Assembly: GCA_029718625.1 (NCBI GenBank)
Contig: CM056376.1
Location: 116,574,263 to 116,638,262 of the forward strand
Length of the DNA: 64,000 nucleotides
Source: Synaphobranchus kaupii
Taxonomy: Eukaryota; Chordata; Actinopteri; Anguilliformes; Synaphobranchidae
Direction of reading: 5' to 3'
The position numbers and the translations under genes were made by a program. Below, piece after piece: positions 23,083-35,285 of the stretch (position 1 is the first letter of the stretch; the number at the start of each line of letters is the position of its first letter). The notes below the pieces were generated by a model. It saw nothing but the letters and a program-made list of their open reading frames with translations. It was not told the DNA's origin and made no database searches.

Positions 23083-24240
23083 ACCGTGGCAGCCCCGTAC
23101 CCTAATGGCACCATGCTGGACGGACTCCATTGGCGCGGATAGCGCCGCTCTTCCCCAGCTTTTCAGCCTTAATTTTCCGAAGATTGCTTTGCCCATTGGA
23201 GAGGAGAGAAACCTGATTCGCGCTCGTCTCCTGGAGCCCTTAGGCCGTGATGAGGTGTCAGTATTGTTCAGCCAGGCCCGCGTCATACAGGCTTAACCGT
23301 GAGTGGCTGTTTTTAACACATCAGCCCGAATTACTCCACTGGCGAAACTAAGCAGCAATTAGACATCCCAGGCCCCAGAGCGGAAATGAGAAATTTGCTG
23401 TTTGGCCTTCAGATGAGACTGGCCTCCTCCTCCTCGCCACTCGCCCTTCATCACAACTGAGATCCGCCAACAGCCGTCACTAACAACCTTTCTGTGGGCC
23501 GCTCTTCAACTAATTTCCTCTCACCCCCTCGCAACCCCCTTTCCCCTGCCCCCCACCCACTGGCCCATTCTCTCACATCCCTTCCCCATGGCTGGCAGCG
23601 GACAGATGCCGAGCCAACATAAGCGCCTTTCCACCAGTGCAATGCAGAACAAAGTCTCACCCACGACTGACTGACTCCTGACTAACTTATGTGTGCCGTT
23701 CAATCTAACTGCTTTTGTGCTTCGCCTTTAAAGTGTTCTCTTTTTCTTAAAAGTTCACTTCCATAATCAGTCTTCACACTGATTGGTTAAAATATGAATC
23801 CGCTGTTACTTTTGCGAGAAACATGGTTTCCAAATGATTAAGCCTGCTTTGCGAGCTATAAACGAGCTTTATTGTTTTAAAAAAGTAGTTTTAAAATCTT
23901 AGGCGAATTAAGCTACACTTAATGTTATTTAATTTGTTCTAATTGATACTTTATTTATAATATAACTTGAAGTGATGATATTTATTGCAGAGGGTCTTCA
24001 ACTATGGGCAAGGATTAACAGTAAGAATTACGTTATTTATATCCCTATTTATTATTCATGATTAATTTCTTTACCAAACACACATGCGATGGTAGAACCA
24101 TCACTCCTCTGAATATCATTTAGGTGACTTGAGGGATTGCTGTCTATTGACAAATAACACAGTGCTAGTCTTTGGCACTCAAACCTGCTCAAAACTCTGT
24201 TAAATGAAGAAAGCACTCAACATCTCAATGAGAGGGCTTA
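23083..24240. other. Non-coding; possible conserved element at 23280-23470
   Basis: Unique sequence. The first ~450 bp are GC-richer and include CCCGAATTACTCCACTGG and AAGCAGCAATTAGACATCC, which could be regulatory. The rest is AT-rich with no recognised feature. Confidence 0.3.
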
Positions 24241-24249
24241 AGGTATGCC

Positions 24250-24452
24250 CAAGGGTAGTGGTCCCCAACCCTGTTCCTGGAGATCTACCGTCCTAATTTC
24301 AACCCTAATTTGGCACACTTGTTTCACACTGATTCTACTAATTAGCAGTTCTACAAGATCTCTAGCTGTTGAATGAGGTTTGCTTTGTTAGGGATGGAGT
24401 GAAAAGCTACAAGACGGTAGATCTCCAGGAACAGGGTTGGGGACCAATGGCC
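24250..24452. mobile_element. hAT-like MITE
   Basis: Inverted termini GGTCCCCAACCCTGTTCCTG / CAGGAACAGGGTTGGGGACC continue inward through GAGATCTACCGTC. An identical 11-mer TAAGGTATGCC lies immediately outside both ends (24239-24249 and 24453-24463), consistent with target duplication, possibly extended by chance beyond the usual 8 bp. No coding capacity. Confidence 0.75.
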
Positions 24453-25149
24453 TAAGGTATGCCATGCCATTAGCCTTTTGTATTTGTGTATTTATGTTCA
24501 TATTCATTTTATATATTATTTTTTTTACATGTATTTCCCCAGTAACACTTGAGTGATATATAATCCTTCATGTATTTGTTTTTTCATAGATTTAAATATA
24601 TTGACATTTTTAGTTGGTGGGGTGGGGTAGTAAAGAAAGAATAAAAGGACAAACATTCAGCAAGGGCATAGGAGTTCACTCATTTTTAACCTTCTAGTGA
24701 GGTTTCATTTTTCATCCTGTTAATGTCTAAACTGTAAAACTGCACTTAGAAGCCCCTACATCCGGTGTACATATGTGTCACATGCCAGATATGCATGTTA
24801 AAATGCACGTACACATGTGTATATTTAGTATAAATATGACCATGGGGCTAAACACTGCACTGATGGGTAGTGCCTATTAGCCCCATCAAACAACTTATTT
24901 AATTCTATCAAACCTAGAATCCGCCTATTGAATTGCATGCACAACATTCTATGTGCCATTGCAACGGACAGTTAACTGCATTAATTGGAGAGCCGATTGC
25001 ATTAATTGCTGACTGAGGCCATTAAAAAATAAATGATAAACTAACACATTGTGGGTGGCTATGCTTCACTTGAATAGTGTATGATAGGAAAAAATACAGG
25101 ACGAGAACTGGAAATGTACTTTATACATGATTTAATTTGGTAAGTCTAA

Positions 25150-25292
25150 TAATAATGAATTTTATTTATATAGCGCTTTTCATCATACAAAGACGATCCT
25201 AAAGTGCTTAAGTCATCATCTGTGCTTCTCAACAACCCCAATAATAATAACAATAATAATAATTACTATTATTATTATTATTATTATTATTA
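25150..25292. repeat. Dispersed repeat tail plus (ATT)n microsatellite
   Basis: TTTTATTTATATAGCGCTTT with CTAAAGTGCTT downstream is a common fish repeat core. It is followed by AATAAT and a perfect ATT run at about 25262-25290. Confidence 0.65.
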
Positions 25293-25800
25293 TCATTACA
25301 ACAGTGGATGCAATGACTCGTGGCTTCAGGTGTTCTCATAGTTGGACACACCCGTCACAGGCCTTGCATTCAGCTGGGGGGAAGGGGGAGACTAGCCAAC
25401 AGCCTGCTGCACCCCTGCCTCCCTCTCCGACACCATACATCTCTGCAAATTGATTTTTGATACCCATACTGACCTGGAAGGGAGACAAAGCAATGACTCT
25501 CCAAAGTGGAAAACAGTATTATACCCACAAACATCAGCGCCTCGCCGGCAGGTTAAATCTACCGCATGGGCGAATTGTCTGACCCGCTGCCCCCCCTCCC
25601 CCACCCCTACCCCCTGCCTCTATCCATCCATCCTCAGGCACTTTACCGCTGAAAGAGGGTAAGTAACAAACTGCTGAAAGTAATAAGAATAAAATCAGAC
25701 TCAACCCTGTCCGCTGGAACATTTGATATCACGGCCGAACCCCTGACTCAGGCCGTAGTCCATCTAGCGGGATAAATAAACAGAGAGGGAGCAGAGGGGT

Positions 25801-25822
25801 GTCGGAGGGGGGGGGGGGGGCA
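25801..25822. repeat. Poly(G) tract
   Basis: A run of about 14 G with a short GGAGG lead-in. Low-complexity sequence. Confidence 0.8.
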
Positions 25823-25880
25823 GGTTAGGTAGGTTGGCCGTATGGCGTTTTGTCTCATGACAGATGGCGTTCATTCCCCT

Positions 25881-26262
25881 GCAGTTCCACACTGCCGGGC
25901 TTCGGCGTTCCTGAGGACCGCAGTTCCACACTCTAGCGTGCTGCCGGGCTTCGGCGTTCCTGAGGACCGCAGTTCCACACTCTAGCGTGCTGCCGGGCTT
26001 CGGCGTTCCTGAGGACCGCAGTTCCACACTCTAGCGTGCTGCCGGGCTTCGGCGTTCCTGAGGACCGCAGTTCCACACTCTAGCGTGCTGCCGGGCTTCG
26101 GCGTTCCTGAGGACCGCAGTTCCACACTCTAGCGTGCTGCCGGGCTTCGGCGTTCCTGAGGACCGCAGTTCCACACTCTAGCGTGCTGCCGGGCTTCGGC
26201 GTTCCTGAGGACCGCAGTTCCACACTCTAGCGTGCTGCCGGGCTTCGGCGTTCCTGAGGACC
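25881..26262. repeat. 49-bp CpG-rich minisatellite, 7 identical copies plus one short copy
   Basis: A 39-bp first unit (25881-25919) lacks a 10-bp segment. Seven full 49-bp units follow at 25920, 25969, 26018, 26067, 26116, 26165 and 26214. Units contain GCAGTTCCACACTCTAGCGT and CTGCCGGGCTTCGGCGTTCC and appear identical to each other. Each carries several CpG sites, unusual for this AT-rich region. Confidence 0.95.
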
Positions 26263-28860
26263 GGGACAAGGTCTGTGGGAGACGGGAAAGGTGGGGGGAC
26301 ACACGTCGGTGCTGCCTGATGGAAAGATCGCTTGTCGCATTGCATCTTTGTTTATCACTCAGAACGCTCGGGAGCTTGGCGGGGGCGAGTCATACACTCC
26401 ATGACAACCCTTGATTGGCGTGTGTTTTGGTAAATCATCAGCCCCGGAACCCCCAACGGAAGGGGGAACCCAGGGTTAATAAATTGCCGCACATCCGCCA
26501 AGGCCTTGTAAACAGTCTCCAAATGAGTAAGAGAATGCCTGTCAAAAGTAATACACTGCCCCAACTAATGTGCATTCAGATACAAAGTGCACTTTGGTTA
26601 ACATCCAATTCCTTTTATTCTTTTATTTGCAGAGAGTTCTGTTTTTTAATAACTTTGTTTATGAATATGATGATGGCTCCTGTTGCAATAAATTTATTAG
26701 CACTGGGTTTAATGCACAAATTCAGTCCAGAAAAGAATGTGTAAAATGGCCCTCGCCCTTTACTTAATGCTGAGCCAGAGCCTACATTGAATATGGTTTC
26801 ACAGCGGTGGATTTTATGGTTATTACAGAAATTACAATCTCTTTGTGAAAGACAACATAATGTACTTCTTTGGAGTGTGTGCGATGAGCAGTCGACAATT
26901 TCACCATCTCCAAATACTTATTGCCTCCACCTCATTTCAAAGGTATCACTAAGGCAACTTCAGATGTATTCTTTCGGGCCAGGTTTACAATCTTTCGAAG
27001 CACTGAGCACAAATTTTCCAGCTGTGGTTAAGCAGGAATCCAAGCATATGCAGACACCAAGAGATGGTGTCCATGCAAGTTGGTGCTGTACACATGCCCA
27101 CTGAGGGCCAAGTGAATTCAGTATAGGTACAGTAACACTGCCTGCCCTCTACCTTAACCTCCTCACTGTATGTGATTATACAATAATGGTGTCAAAATGT
27201 AAAACGATCATTTAAATGTAATTTACCTCATGTGCATTTGCACTCTAACAAGGTACGGTATTTGAAATTTTATGATCAAAGACAGTTACTACGCTATAAA
27301 GGTAGTAAAATTCTAGTGGTCATCCAAAAAAATAGAAACAGTTTTTGTCTATCATGGACTGTATATTTTTATGGAATTTCTGAAGGTTGATATTAAGTAT
27401 AAATCGCATATACTGTATGAACATGCCTGATGCACGTTAGAATATGGCTGGGTAAAACTCTCTAATTACAGTTGCTTTGAGACCAAGCCTATTTAGCAAC
27501 AGATTAGCAACTATGCACTCTTTGTCAGATACCATTTAGCTATGTATATAGAAAACTATTCTCAAACTGCCTTCTATTTTCTGTTTATCAACATTGTATC
27601 CATTTTTATTTGTGGCTATGGTATCAGTCTGCCCTTTGGCTGATGAGCAATATGTTTGTACGCATCTGCCTTTTCCCTTGGTAATATAACACCCACACAC
27701 GTAAATTAAATTCTGATTGGACGATTTCCAAATCATCCAGTGCTAACGTATGCTGCCTGCTGCCTCACACCTGATTGGATGGCTTCTATCTGTCAATTAG
27801 CGATTTTTCCACTCCAGCAGAAAGCTTATTTCTATTTAGACGCATTGAAAGTCACTAGGCAAACAAACACAATAATGAAAAATAGCATCAACGAAGCACC
27901 ACAGAGAATACCCATAAGTGCTTGAAACTTTCATTTATACAGAAAGCTGATGCTTGTTCTCTTTGATGGTTGTGCGTGCACATACTGTATGTGCCTGTAG
28001 GTATGTATGTGTATGTGTTGTAATAAGAGCTGGTTTTTGGGTTCCAGTTGTGTGCTTTTAATCACATTACAATGAGAACCACAGTCAAGTAAGCCGACTT
28101 ACAGAGAAATAATGTTTACAAAATGTTAGCCTGCAATGTTTCTGGTCCACCATAAATCTGCAAACACAGTAAGTTTGTTTCAGGTTCAGGCTGGGCCAGT
28201 TTCCTGAGGTTTTCTATTCAGGTAATGCACTGGCTCTGTGATTCACAGCGAAGAGTGCTACTTGATGTTTTTCCTGACCTTCACACCTTTATCTTTCTTC
28301 CTATATTATTGTGTTATTGGGACCTGATGTGTCACCCATCAGAGAAAGCCTACATGTGCAGATCCACATATCTTCATAAGCGTCTATTACCATGGGTGCA
28401 ACGATTTTATTTTCTCTTTCCTCCTTTGTTTGGTGCCCTTGTCGCCTATGCCTGGAACCTGCTCTGCGTATACCCATTTGATTTTTATATGAGAGGCATT
28501 AGTAGCAGACCCAGTGACCAGCGAGGGCCAACATACTACATTACAAATTGATGGTGGAATTCCCCTTTAAGACAGTTGTGCTATATTTCTTGTCAGGGAA
28601 ATGTTCTGGAGGACCAGGGCTTTAGAAACTGTATAGGAGTATCTCTGTGCCGTGGGCCAAATTCAGTTGAGTGACTGTTTTTGTCCTGGTATGTACAAGC
28701 AACATTGGTCTAAAAGCCAAACTACTGCCTTTTACAAACATAATGCTAAGGGGGACACACAGGCTGAGTGTCAGTACCTCGCTGTGACAAAGTGGTGCCA
28801 TTATGTTACTGTGACAGAATCCCTCCAAGGGCAATTTCTAGAAATTATTTCAACAATGTA
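26263..28860. other. Non-coding, no supported gene
   Basis: Unique, mostly AT-rich sequence. Open frames up to about 109 codons (26415-26744, 26787-27104, 28225-28551) have no recognisable domain, overlap other frames and lack consistent splice signals. Parts at 26400-26560 are GC-richer and could be conserved non-coding sequence. Confidence 0.35.
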
Positions 28861-28869
28861 ACAAGTGAA

Positions 28870-29065
28870 ATGTCACCGTTCGCTAATTATGTTTATGCTA
28901 ATTGTTAATTAGGCCCTTAATGGGGACCATCTTAATTAACAATGGCTATGGAAATGCAGCACGGGGCTGCGTGGGACCATAAATGGAGCAGCTATTGCCA
29001 ACTTCCAGTGATTAACCCGGATTTATTGGTCTTTTATTGCATCTGCTTAGTGCAATGATGGATCG
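28870..29065. promoter_or_regulatory. Candidate developmental enhancer (homeodomain, SOX and CArG words)
   Basis: Dense, non-repetitive cluster of transcription-factor words: GCTAATTATG, GCTAATTGTTAATTAGGC, CTTAATTAACAATGGC (homeodomain next to a SOX-type ACAATGG) and a perfect CArG box CCATAAATGG (28977-28986), then GTGATTAACCCGGATTTATT. No open frame spans it. The texture is that of deeply conserved vertebrate non-coding elements. Function and target gene are inference. Confidence 0.35.
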
Positions 29066-30594
29066 AAATATTCTCCCTATAAATATATATAAATATAAAA
29101 GAGGCTTCAGGCCTAGGAATCATTTATCCCATAATTAGACAGGTTTTTTTAAAAAGCCAGCACCACTTAAGGATTTCAAATAATGTCCGGCCCTCTTCTA
29201 AAGTATTCCCCCACACACATTCCCCATCGAGCACACCGCTATTGTGCAAAATATTTTTGAAAGCGCAGGCCTCCCGCTAGATTCACAGCAGTGTTATAGT
29301 CCTTGGTCAGCTGTTTCGCTGGTCGTGCTGAGAGAAGACGAACGACCCATTTCTGTGGGGAATGTGAGGTTTTGTGAGGGGGGCCGGCTATGGCAAAGAG
29401 CAGATAAAGGACTCCACTGCGGCTAATCGATACGTCGCACTGCCTGTTCAATTATTGATAACACAATTTGCGTTATTTGCAACAAAAACAATGTCTTCCA
29501 ACCTCACATTGTTCTGTGTCTCTTGAAAAACACACACAGAAAGTCACTTTGTTGATACATCCAAGTCTCAATGCACATCAAAATCAAAGGCAGGGTTTTT
29601 CATGTTGAGACCATCCATATCTTTAGATATGTCCTTGTTTTCTTAAAGAACATAATCCTGCCATTTCACTCTTAGGCCAGACAGTAGGTCATGGCAGTGG
29701 GTTTTTCCTTATGATTGACATACTGTATATATCATACTGGAACCTTTTCATGTCTGTATTTTTTGGGGGGGTGAAATGAAAGCATGCTGCAATGATCGGC
29801 TGTAAAAATTTATAGCATTCACTGAGACTTTATTTTTGTCAAATGTGGCAAAATAAATTCTGTCCACATCATGCTACCATAAAATTAAAGCTATTAAGTT
29901 ATTTTAGATTCATGCCAAAAACTTTATTTAGTTGTACTGTAACTTTTTTCCAGTTCTAGTTCTTTTTTGTGTCTAACCCTTATTAAATAACTCAATATTA
30001 ATTGCATTTTGCATTTGTATTTATTTGTTCTGTGTGCAGCTCTGTTCAGTTTAGTTAACTCTGTATATATCACACATTCTTCTGTTCTTGTCATATGCAG
30101 CCAGGGCAGCATCGGGGGAACTCTTCTGTAATTTCTGTGTGGTCTTCTTAACACAGATGAGAACATGTCACATTGATTGACAATGATATGCATAACCCCA
30201 CCTTGTCAGAATATGCAGAGGGCTGTATAATTGCTGTAAAGCGGAACATCTTGCTTTAATTATCTGTGCCAAATCACGTGCCACTCTGTTGCACTTGCTT
30301 GATTGAATTTGACGTGAACAAGGGGCTGATCCGAGTATGGAAGTGACAATTCTGCCGCGTGTGGCATCTGACAGAACCTGCCAGTGCAGTGTGCTTGCAG
30401 CCTGCTGCTAAATGCTTCACCCGCCCTCCATCACCGAGAGAACCACAGAGAATGCAATTATTTCGCCCAAACAAAAGAATGCCATTCTGCCATACAGATG
30501 TTTATATTATAAACAAAGATTTAAGTGACAGTAAGACTTAACAATAATAAAAAGCGGGAAAATTAAAAGAAAAGTTCCACACCACTCTTATTTG
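29066..30594. other. Non-coding, no supported gene
   Basis: AT-rich unique sequence without recognisable exon, array or transposon end. Confidence 0.35.
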
Positions 30595-30602
30595 CCCTAT
30601 AT

Positions 30603-30763
30603 CAGCGATTCCCTAACCTCTCCTCGGCTACCCCCCTGCCAGATCCAGGTATTTGAGCACACCTGATGCAAATAAACAAGCCCTTGATTATTCGTACCAG
30701 GAATGCTTGAGATGGAACACATGAAATATCTGGATCGGGGGGTACCTGGTTTGGAAACCACTT
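30603..30763. mobile_element. hAT MITE with 8-bp target duplication
   Basis: The 161-bp element starts CAGCGATTCCCTAACC and ends with an imperfect inverse (GGTTTGGAAACCACTT). A perfect 8-bp direct repeat CCCTATAT lies at 30595-30602 and 30764-30771, the diagnostic length for hAT elements. Subterminal TACCCCCC/GGGGGGTA words are also inverted. No coding capacity. Confidence 0.85.
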
Positions 30764-30771
30764 CCCTATAT

Positions 30772-33113
30772 TATGACAGTGCTTTCCAACACACAATGCA
30801 AAATGGTACTGTTCTGTACACGGCTTAATAGGAGCAAGGAAAACTAACTGGGATGTGCAAAAGTTCCTTGGGAATGTTTATAATTGTGAAATGGGGAATG
30901 GGAAATGTACTGAATGTACGATTAATACAATGGCAACTTGTATTTGTGAATGTAAAATAAAAAATATAATAAAACTAATCAAGGAATTAACAATAAAAAT
31001 GAAGATTGTATTTCCAAAAGTCCTGTTTTGATCAACCATACGTTTTCAAGGTAGGTATAATTTTTCTGATAAATGGTTAGATATTTGCAGATTTACTTTT
31101 ATGCTATTATTCTTAGGGATGTACATATAAAAATGTGATTTTTCATGCAAATGTCAACAAAAATGTTGATTTTCTCAAAATTTGTAAAAGATAGTTTTGG
31201 AAAAACACTCTTAAAAAAACAGTCTTTACACAAAAGTTAATTTAAGTATGCAAATTGATATATCCTAGCATTAAAGTTTAAGCATGGAGAAGCAATAAAT
31301 GTGAAGTAAATGTAAGGTCACATGTACTGTATGTATGTACAACTTTACCGATGGTTTACCGATGATGATCTTACAGAGTGAATGATTAACAGGGACTTAG
31401 AGAGGGCCTGATGTAAGCACTGATCAGTCAGATCTGATTGCCTACATCAGGCTATATGGGTTCTGAAATGGGTAGGTGATAATCACAGTTTTCTTTTTAT
31501 CATAGACAGAAAGTGAAAAGCAGTGAAGTATCACAGTCAAAGTCAATATAGTAAATACACTTACAAGATATGTGATATCAAACATTTGGCAAAAGAGTAG
31601 CTACAATATGTTACTCTAGTAAATATAATAATGCCAACTAGCACATTGGTCCAATATAACTAGGTAACATATTGATAAGCAATCTAGATAATGTAAGTTA
31701 AGGGGGTAGCCTAGGTTCAATACCTGTTTTCCCTGACATTGACAGCTGATGTGCAAACCCTATGATGGCCTGCTGTTTCTCCAGCTGGCTAACAATCTCA
31801 CTGCTAGCTACCAGGTGACATTATTTTACCGGACAATCAAACTATTAGTTTGTACCACCATAGCCATATATTAGGCTTGTACAAGCCAGAGCTAGTTAAG
31901 CCTGTTGTGCCAATTTGTTAGGGTGATAGAACATAGAAGAGAAACTATAAACTAAAATGGCCAAAAATTCAGGGGAGTCAATGGGCATGTGGAAACTAAT
32001 GTAATAAAATCTACAGTACCTACAATCACAATTTCACGAAATGGACCTGGCCATCGACACCATACAACACCCAGTTTCATGTATTATCTTTATTATGCCT
32101 GCAAAAAAACTGTGCAGTACTTTTTTGTCAACTTATAACTTTACAATTAGCTGATGGATCTTTGTCAAAGTTTTTATAACTTATAACTGTACGTTTTTCA
32201 TTTTGGGGGTAGCTGTAATTAGGATATAGATTTAAATCTTCATGAAGCAGACAGATACTCTGAAACTTTTGAGTTCATAAAAACTTTCCCCTGAAAATCG
32301 CATTTAGCATAGAAACCATGAAACCATAGAAATGTGCAAATGGTGCAATATTTTTTTACAGGAATATAATGAAGTTCTTTCACACAAACAGGAGAATAGC
32401 ATCCATTTGTACATAGAATAGAGCATAAATGTACATTCTACATCTCTGTGATCACAGGTTTCATGGTACAGACTGTTGCCTTATGCTGTAAAGATGCTTC
32501 TTTTACATTCACTTTGCTTTGACTAATACTTCCATTAGCTCTAAATTCATAATGTTATACAAGTAAGGAAAGACTAACTATTCCTGCAGAGGTCTGGAAG
32601 CTAAGAACACATTGAGAGCCAGGCCTCTGCATTCTTATTCATTGTTACTAATTAAGTCTGATCATTAAGCCAATGAAAGATAAGGATTTAAACTATACTG
32701 GTTTGGTTTCTGTCAAGGAAATGACACCCCCCGCCCCGACTAATCACATTTTGCTTCCTGGGACCTCATCAGTCAGATGGGGGAAATAAACGCTTGAATT
32801 AAAACACCAGTGAATCTAGTCTGCTAGTTATCATTAGCATTCTGGGCTAATAAACATTCTGCTTCATCTTTATTCTGCTGCAAGCACACTTGCCACTCAA
32901 GGACATCACTGCAGCAACACAGGGAGAACCACTGTGTGTTTCCAATTGTGCGCTACATTAAATCTGTTTCCAGTTGTAACTGGATGAAGTGCATTTCAAC
33001 TTGTGATGGGATAAAGTTTCCAATTTCAGCTGGACAAACTGCATTTCTATTTTTTTCTGGCTGACAGAAAGCTAGCACCTGCAAGCCATCTCTTACAGCT
33101 ATACATCACTACA
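30772..33113. other. Non-coding, AT-rich, no supported gene
   Basis: A long unique AT-rich stretch with no open frame of interest and no repeat that I can identify. Confidence 0.35.
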
Positions 33114-33117
33114 GCAG

Positions 33118-33270
33118 GAGTGTCTCACTTGACATTGGAATCTCCAAAATTATACGTCCAGGTCTTTTTTATAGGTCTGGTGTCCAAAATTCCCTCTGTG
33201 ACATAAACCTAGTATGATTTCTTTGGACTTCCAGATTTTGTTGGACACGAAAACCAGTGAGACACTTTCT
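33118..33270. mobile_element. Possible short TIR element
   Basis: AGTGTCTCACTTGAC at the left and CCAGTGAGACACTTT at the right form an 11-bp inverted pair about 150 bp apart. Both sides also carry TGTCCAA-type words. No target duplication was recognised, so this is tentative. Confidence 0.3.
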
Positions 33271-33304
33271 CATTTGCAAGGATGTTAAGGATATTTACGC
33301 AGCT

Positions 33305-33871
33305 GGGTGACAAATTAAAGGAAAACCCTACATAAAGTGTCTTAGTAAGGTGTTGGGCCACGATGAGACACCAGAACAGCTTCAGTGTGCCTTGGCATAG
33401 ATTCTACCTCTAGTCTAGCATAGATTCTAGTCTCTGGAACTCTACTGGAGGGATGGAACACCATTCTTCCAAAAGATAGCCCCTCATTTGGTATTTTGAT
33501 TATGGTGGTGGAGAGCGCTGTCTAACACGTTGGTCCAAAATCTCCCATAGGTGTTCAGTTGGGTTGAGATCTGGTGACTGCGAAGGCCATAGCATATGAT
33601 TCACATTTTCATACTCATCAAACCATTCAGTGACCCCTCGTGCCCTGTGGATGGGGGCATTGTCATCCTGGAAGAGACCACTCCCATCAGGATAGAAATG
33701 TTTCATTATAGGATAAAGGGGATCACTCAGAATAACTTTGTAATTATTTGCAGTGACCCTTCCCTCTATGGGGACAAGTGGACCCAAACCATACCAGGAA
33801 AATACCTCCAATAACATAACAGAGCCACCAGACCCCTTCATTGTAGGGGTTTTTCCTTTAATTTGTCACCC
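33305..33871 (-). mobile_element. Internally deleted Tc1-like transposon
   Basis: Termini GGGTGACAAATTAAAGGAAA (left) and its complement CCTTTAATTTGTCACCC (right) bracket a minus-strand transposase C-terminal fragment. The right terminus runs directly into the fragment, so the DNA-binding half was deleted while both ends were kept. A (TA)n tract adjoins the right end, obscuring the target duplication. Confidence 0.8.
33500..33841 (-). pseudogene. Tc1-like transposase, C-terminal catalytic fragment
   Basis: A 113-codon open frame contains the Tc1 signatures [15 protein letters not shown], the second catalytic aspartate in [12 protein letters not shown], and the final acidic residue in [16 protein letters not shown]. 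The N-terminal paired-like DNA-binding domain and the first catalytic aspartate are absent, and the reading starts almost at the element's terminus. It cannot be an active transposase. Similar deleted copies are a widespread fish family. Confidence 0.85.

Positions 33872-33874
<3 letters not shown>

Positions 33875-33904
<30 letters not shown>
33875..33904. repeat. (TA)n microsatellite
   Basis: About 15 TA units immediately right of the deleted Tc1-like element. It probably grew from the TA target duplication. Confidence 0.9.
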
Positions 33905-33908
<4 letters not shown>

Positions 33909-34836
33909 CAAAGTATACCTGTACTTTTTTTAATTTTAAGTAGTTTAACATAACATCACCAGCCAATAATGTTACAAAATCTCAACCATGATCGTCACAT
34001 AACTAAGTAATTTCAGTCATTTCAGACCACCAACTAAGAATTTTTATTACTTAAACATTACTCGCACTCTTACAACACCACTCTGGCATTGTGCTCTCAT
34101 TCAAATAAAAAGGTAGCTGCTTGTACACTGTCCGTACAGCAATGGGAATATCAGGGGATGGCAGATGAATACGCAGTACCGTAGGCTACTGTGTAGTGCC
34201 ATGGACTTGCTAGCAAGTTTACTAGTCGTAGCTAGCTGCATAGCTTACTTGGTAGGTTAGTTAGTTGGCTAACTGCTATTTTATCAATTATTTATATTGA
34301 TGATAGATGGCTAGTTAATACAACTAACCATATCTAGCTAACTAGCTGCACCAGTAGATTAAACTCCCCACTGTTCTCATAATTTAAAATTTTCCTGAAA
34401 CCACACAAAGCAACCTACCTCTTTTTTTCTCCACCTTCTGTATAGCAAGGCAACATTGTGCTCTTCATTGTGGAATGCACAAAGCTCTTGCACAATGTAG
34501 CCTACAGAATGAAACAAAATGCTATGTAATGTAACAAACTAGTTAACTAATAACATCAACTGTCTTTAATCTTCAAAGGCAGTGAGCCATATCTGTGATT
34601 ACAAAGAAGCAGAAGACAATAACTGGCTGTGAATAATTGCCATTGAGGTTTGCCAGCCGCAAACTGCTTATGTGTGTTTATAAAATATGCTTGTTTTTAT
34701 ATTTTGCCATCGGGGCTGATGGTGGTTTGACATTATTATGCATATCGCCTTTAAGGTCTGGAGAAGGTGAGGCAAAGCGGTCCAGGGCATAGGTTGTTTG
34801 TAGATGTGAGGTCAACAGTTGAGAAATGTTGACATC
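33905..34836. other. Non-coding, no supported gene
   Basis: AT-rich. Contains many GCTAGCTA/TAGCTAAC words around 34200-34350 but no clear element boundary. Confidence 0.35.
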
Positions 34837-35285
34837 TATAGAGCTCCGTAGTCCCGCCCCCACCTATCCCTGGCTGGTCCCAACTTCGGGATCTTTCAGC
34901 CACCCTTATGATGATATTACGGCATCGTATGGACCAAACTTTGCGAGAATCACTATCAGTCTGGCCATGTCAAAAGTGTCAGCTTTATGGCTTTCACTTC
35001 AGCAGTGGGACAGGTGGTGAGCAAGTGAGTAGCCAGGATGTTGTAGTCGTTTTAGTTGTTTTTTTTGAAAACGTGTTTGTTGTTTATTTGTTGGACATAA
35101 TTTCAAATTACCAATTTAATAAATTATTTTAAAATGTGACAACCCCTTTCTTGGGTATTTTGAACATGTAGCTGTCTGAATATAGAAAAAAAAACATTTT
35201 CAGTCCATTGACTCCCATTGTATTTTTTCCGAAAAGTAGCACCAGACGTTCGTCACCCAAGTGGGCGGGACTATGGAGCTCTATA
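34837..35285. mobile_element. MITE with ~24-bp TIRs
   Basis: The left end TATAGAGCTCCGTAGTCCCG and the right end CGGGACTATGGAGCTCTATA are inverted with one mismatch and extend into GCCC(C)AC. The interior (~400 bp) has a T-rich stretch but no transposase. Confidence 0.75.

Noticed and set aside
21430..23114. Minus- and plus-strand open frames rich in CATVISELSV or QRHTLSSDI
   Set aside because: Translation of the 34/36-bp minisatellite. No independent support.
26415..27104. Open frames of 105-109 codons
   Set aside because: No domain, overlapping alternatives, ordinary AT-rich composition, and no splice-site pattern.
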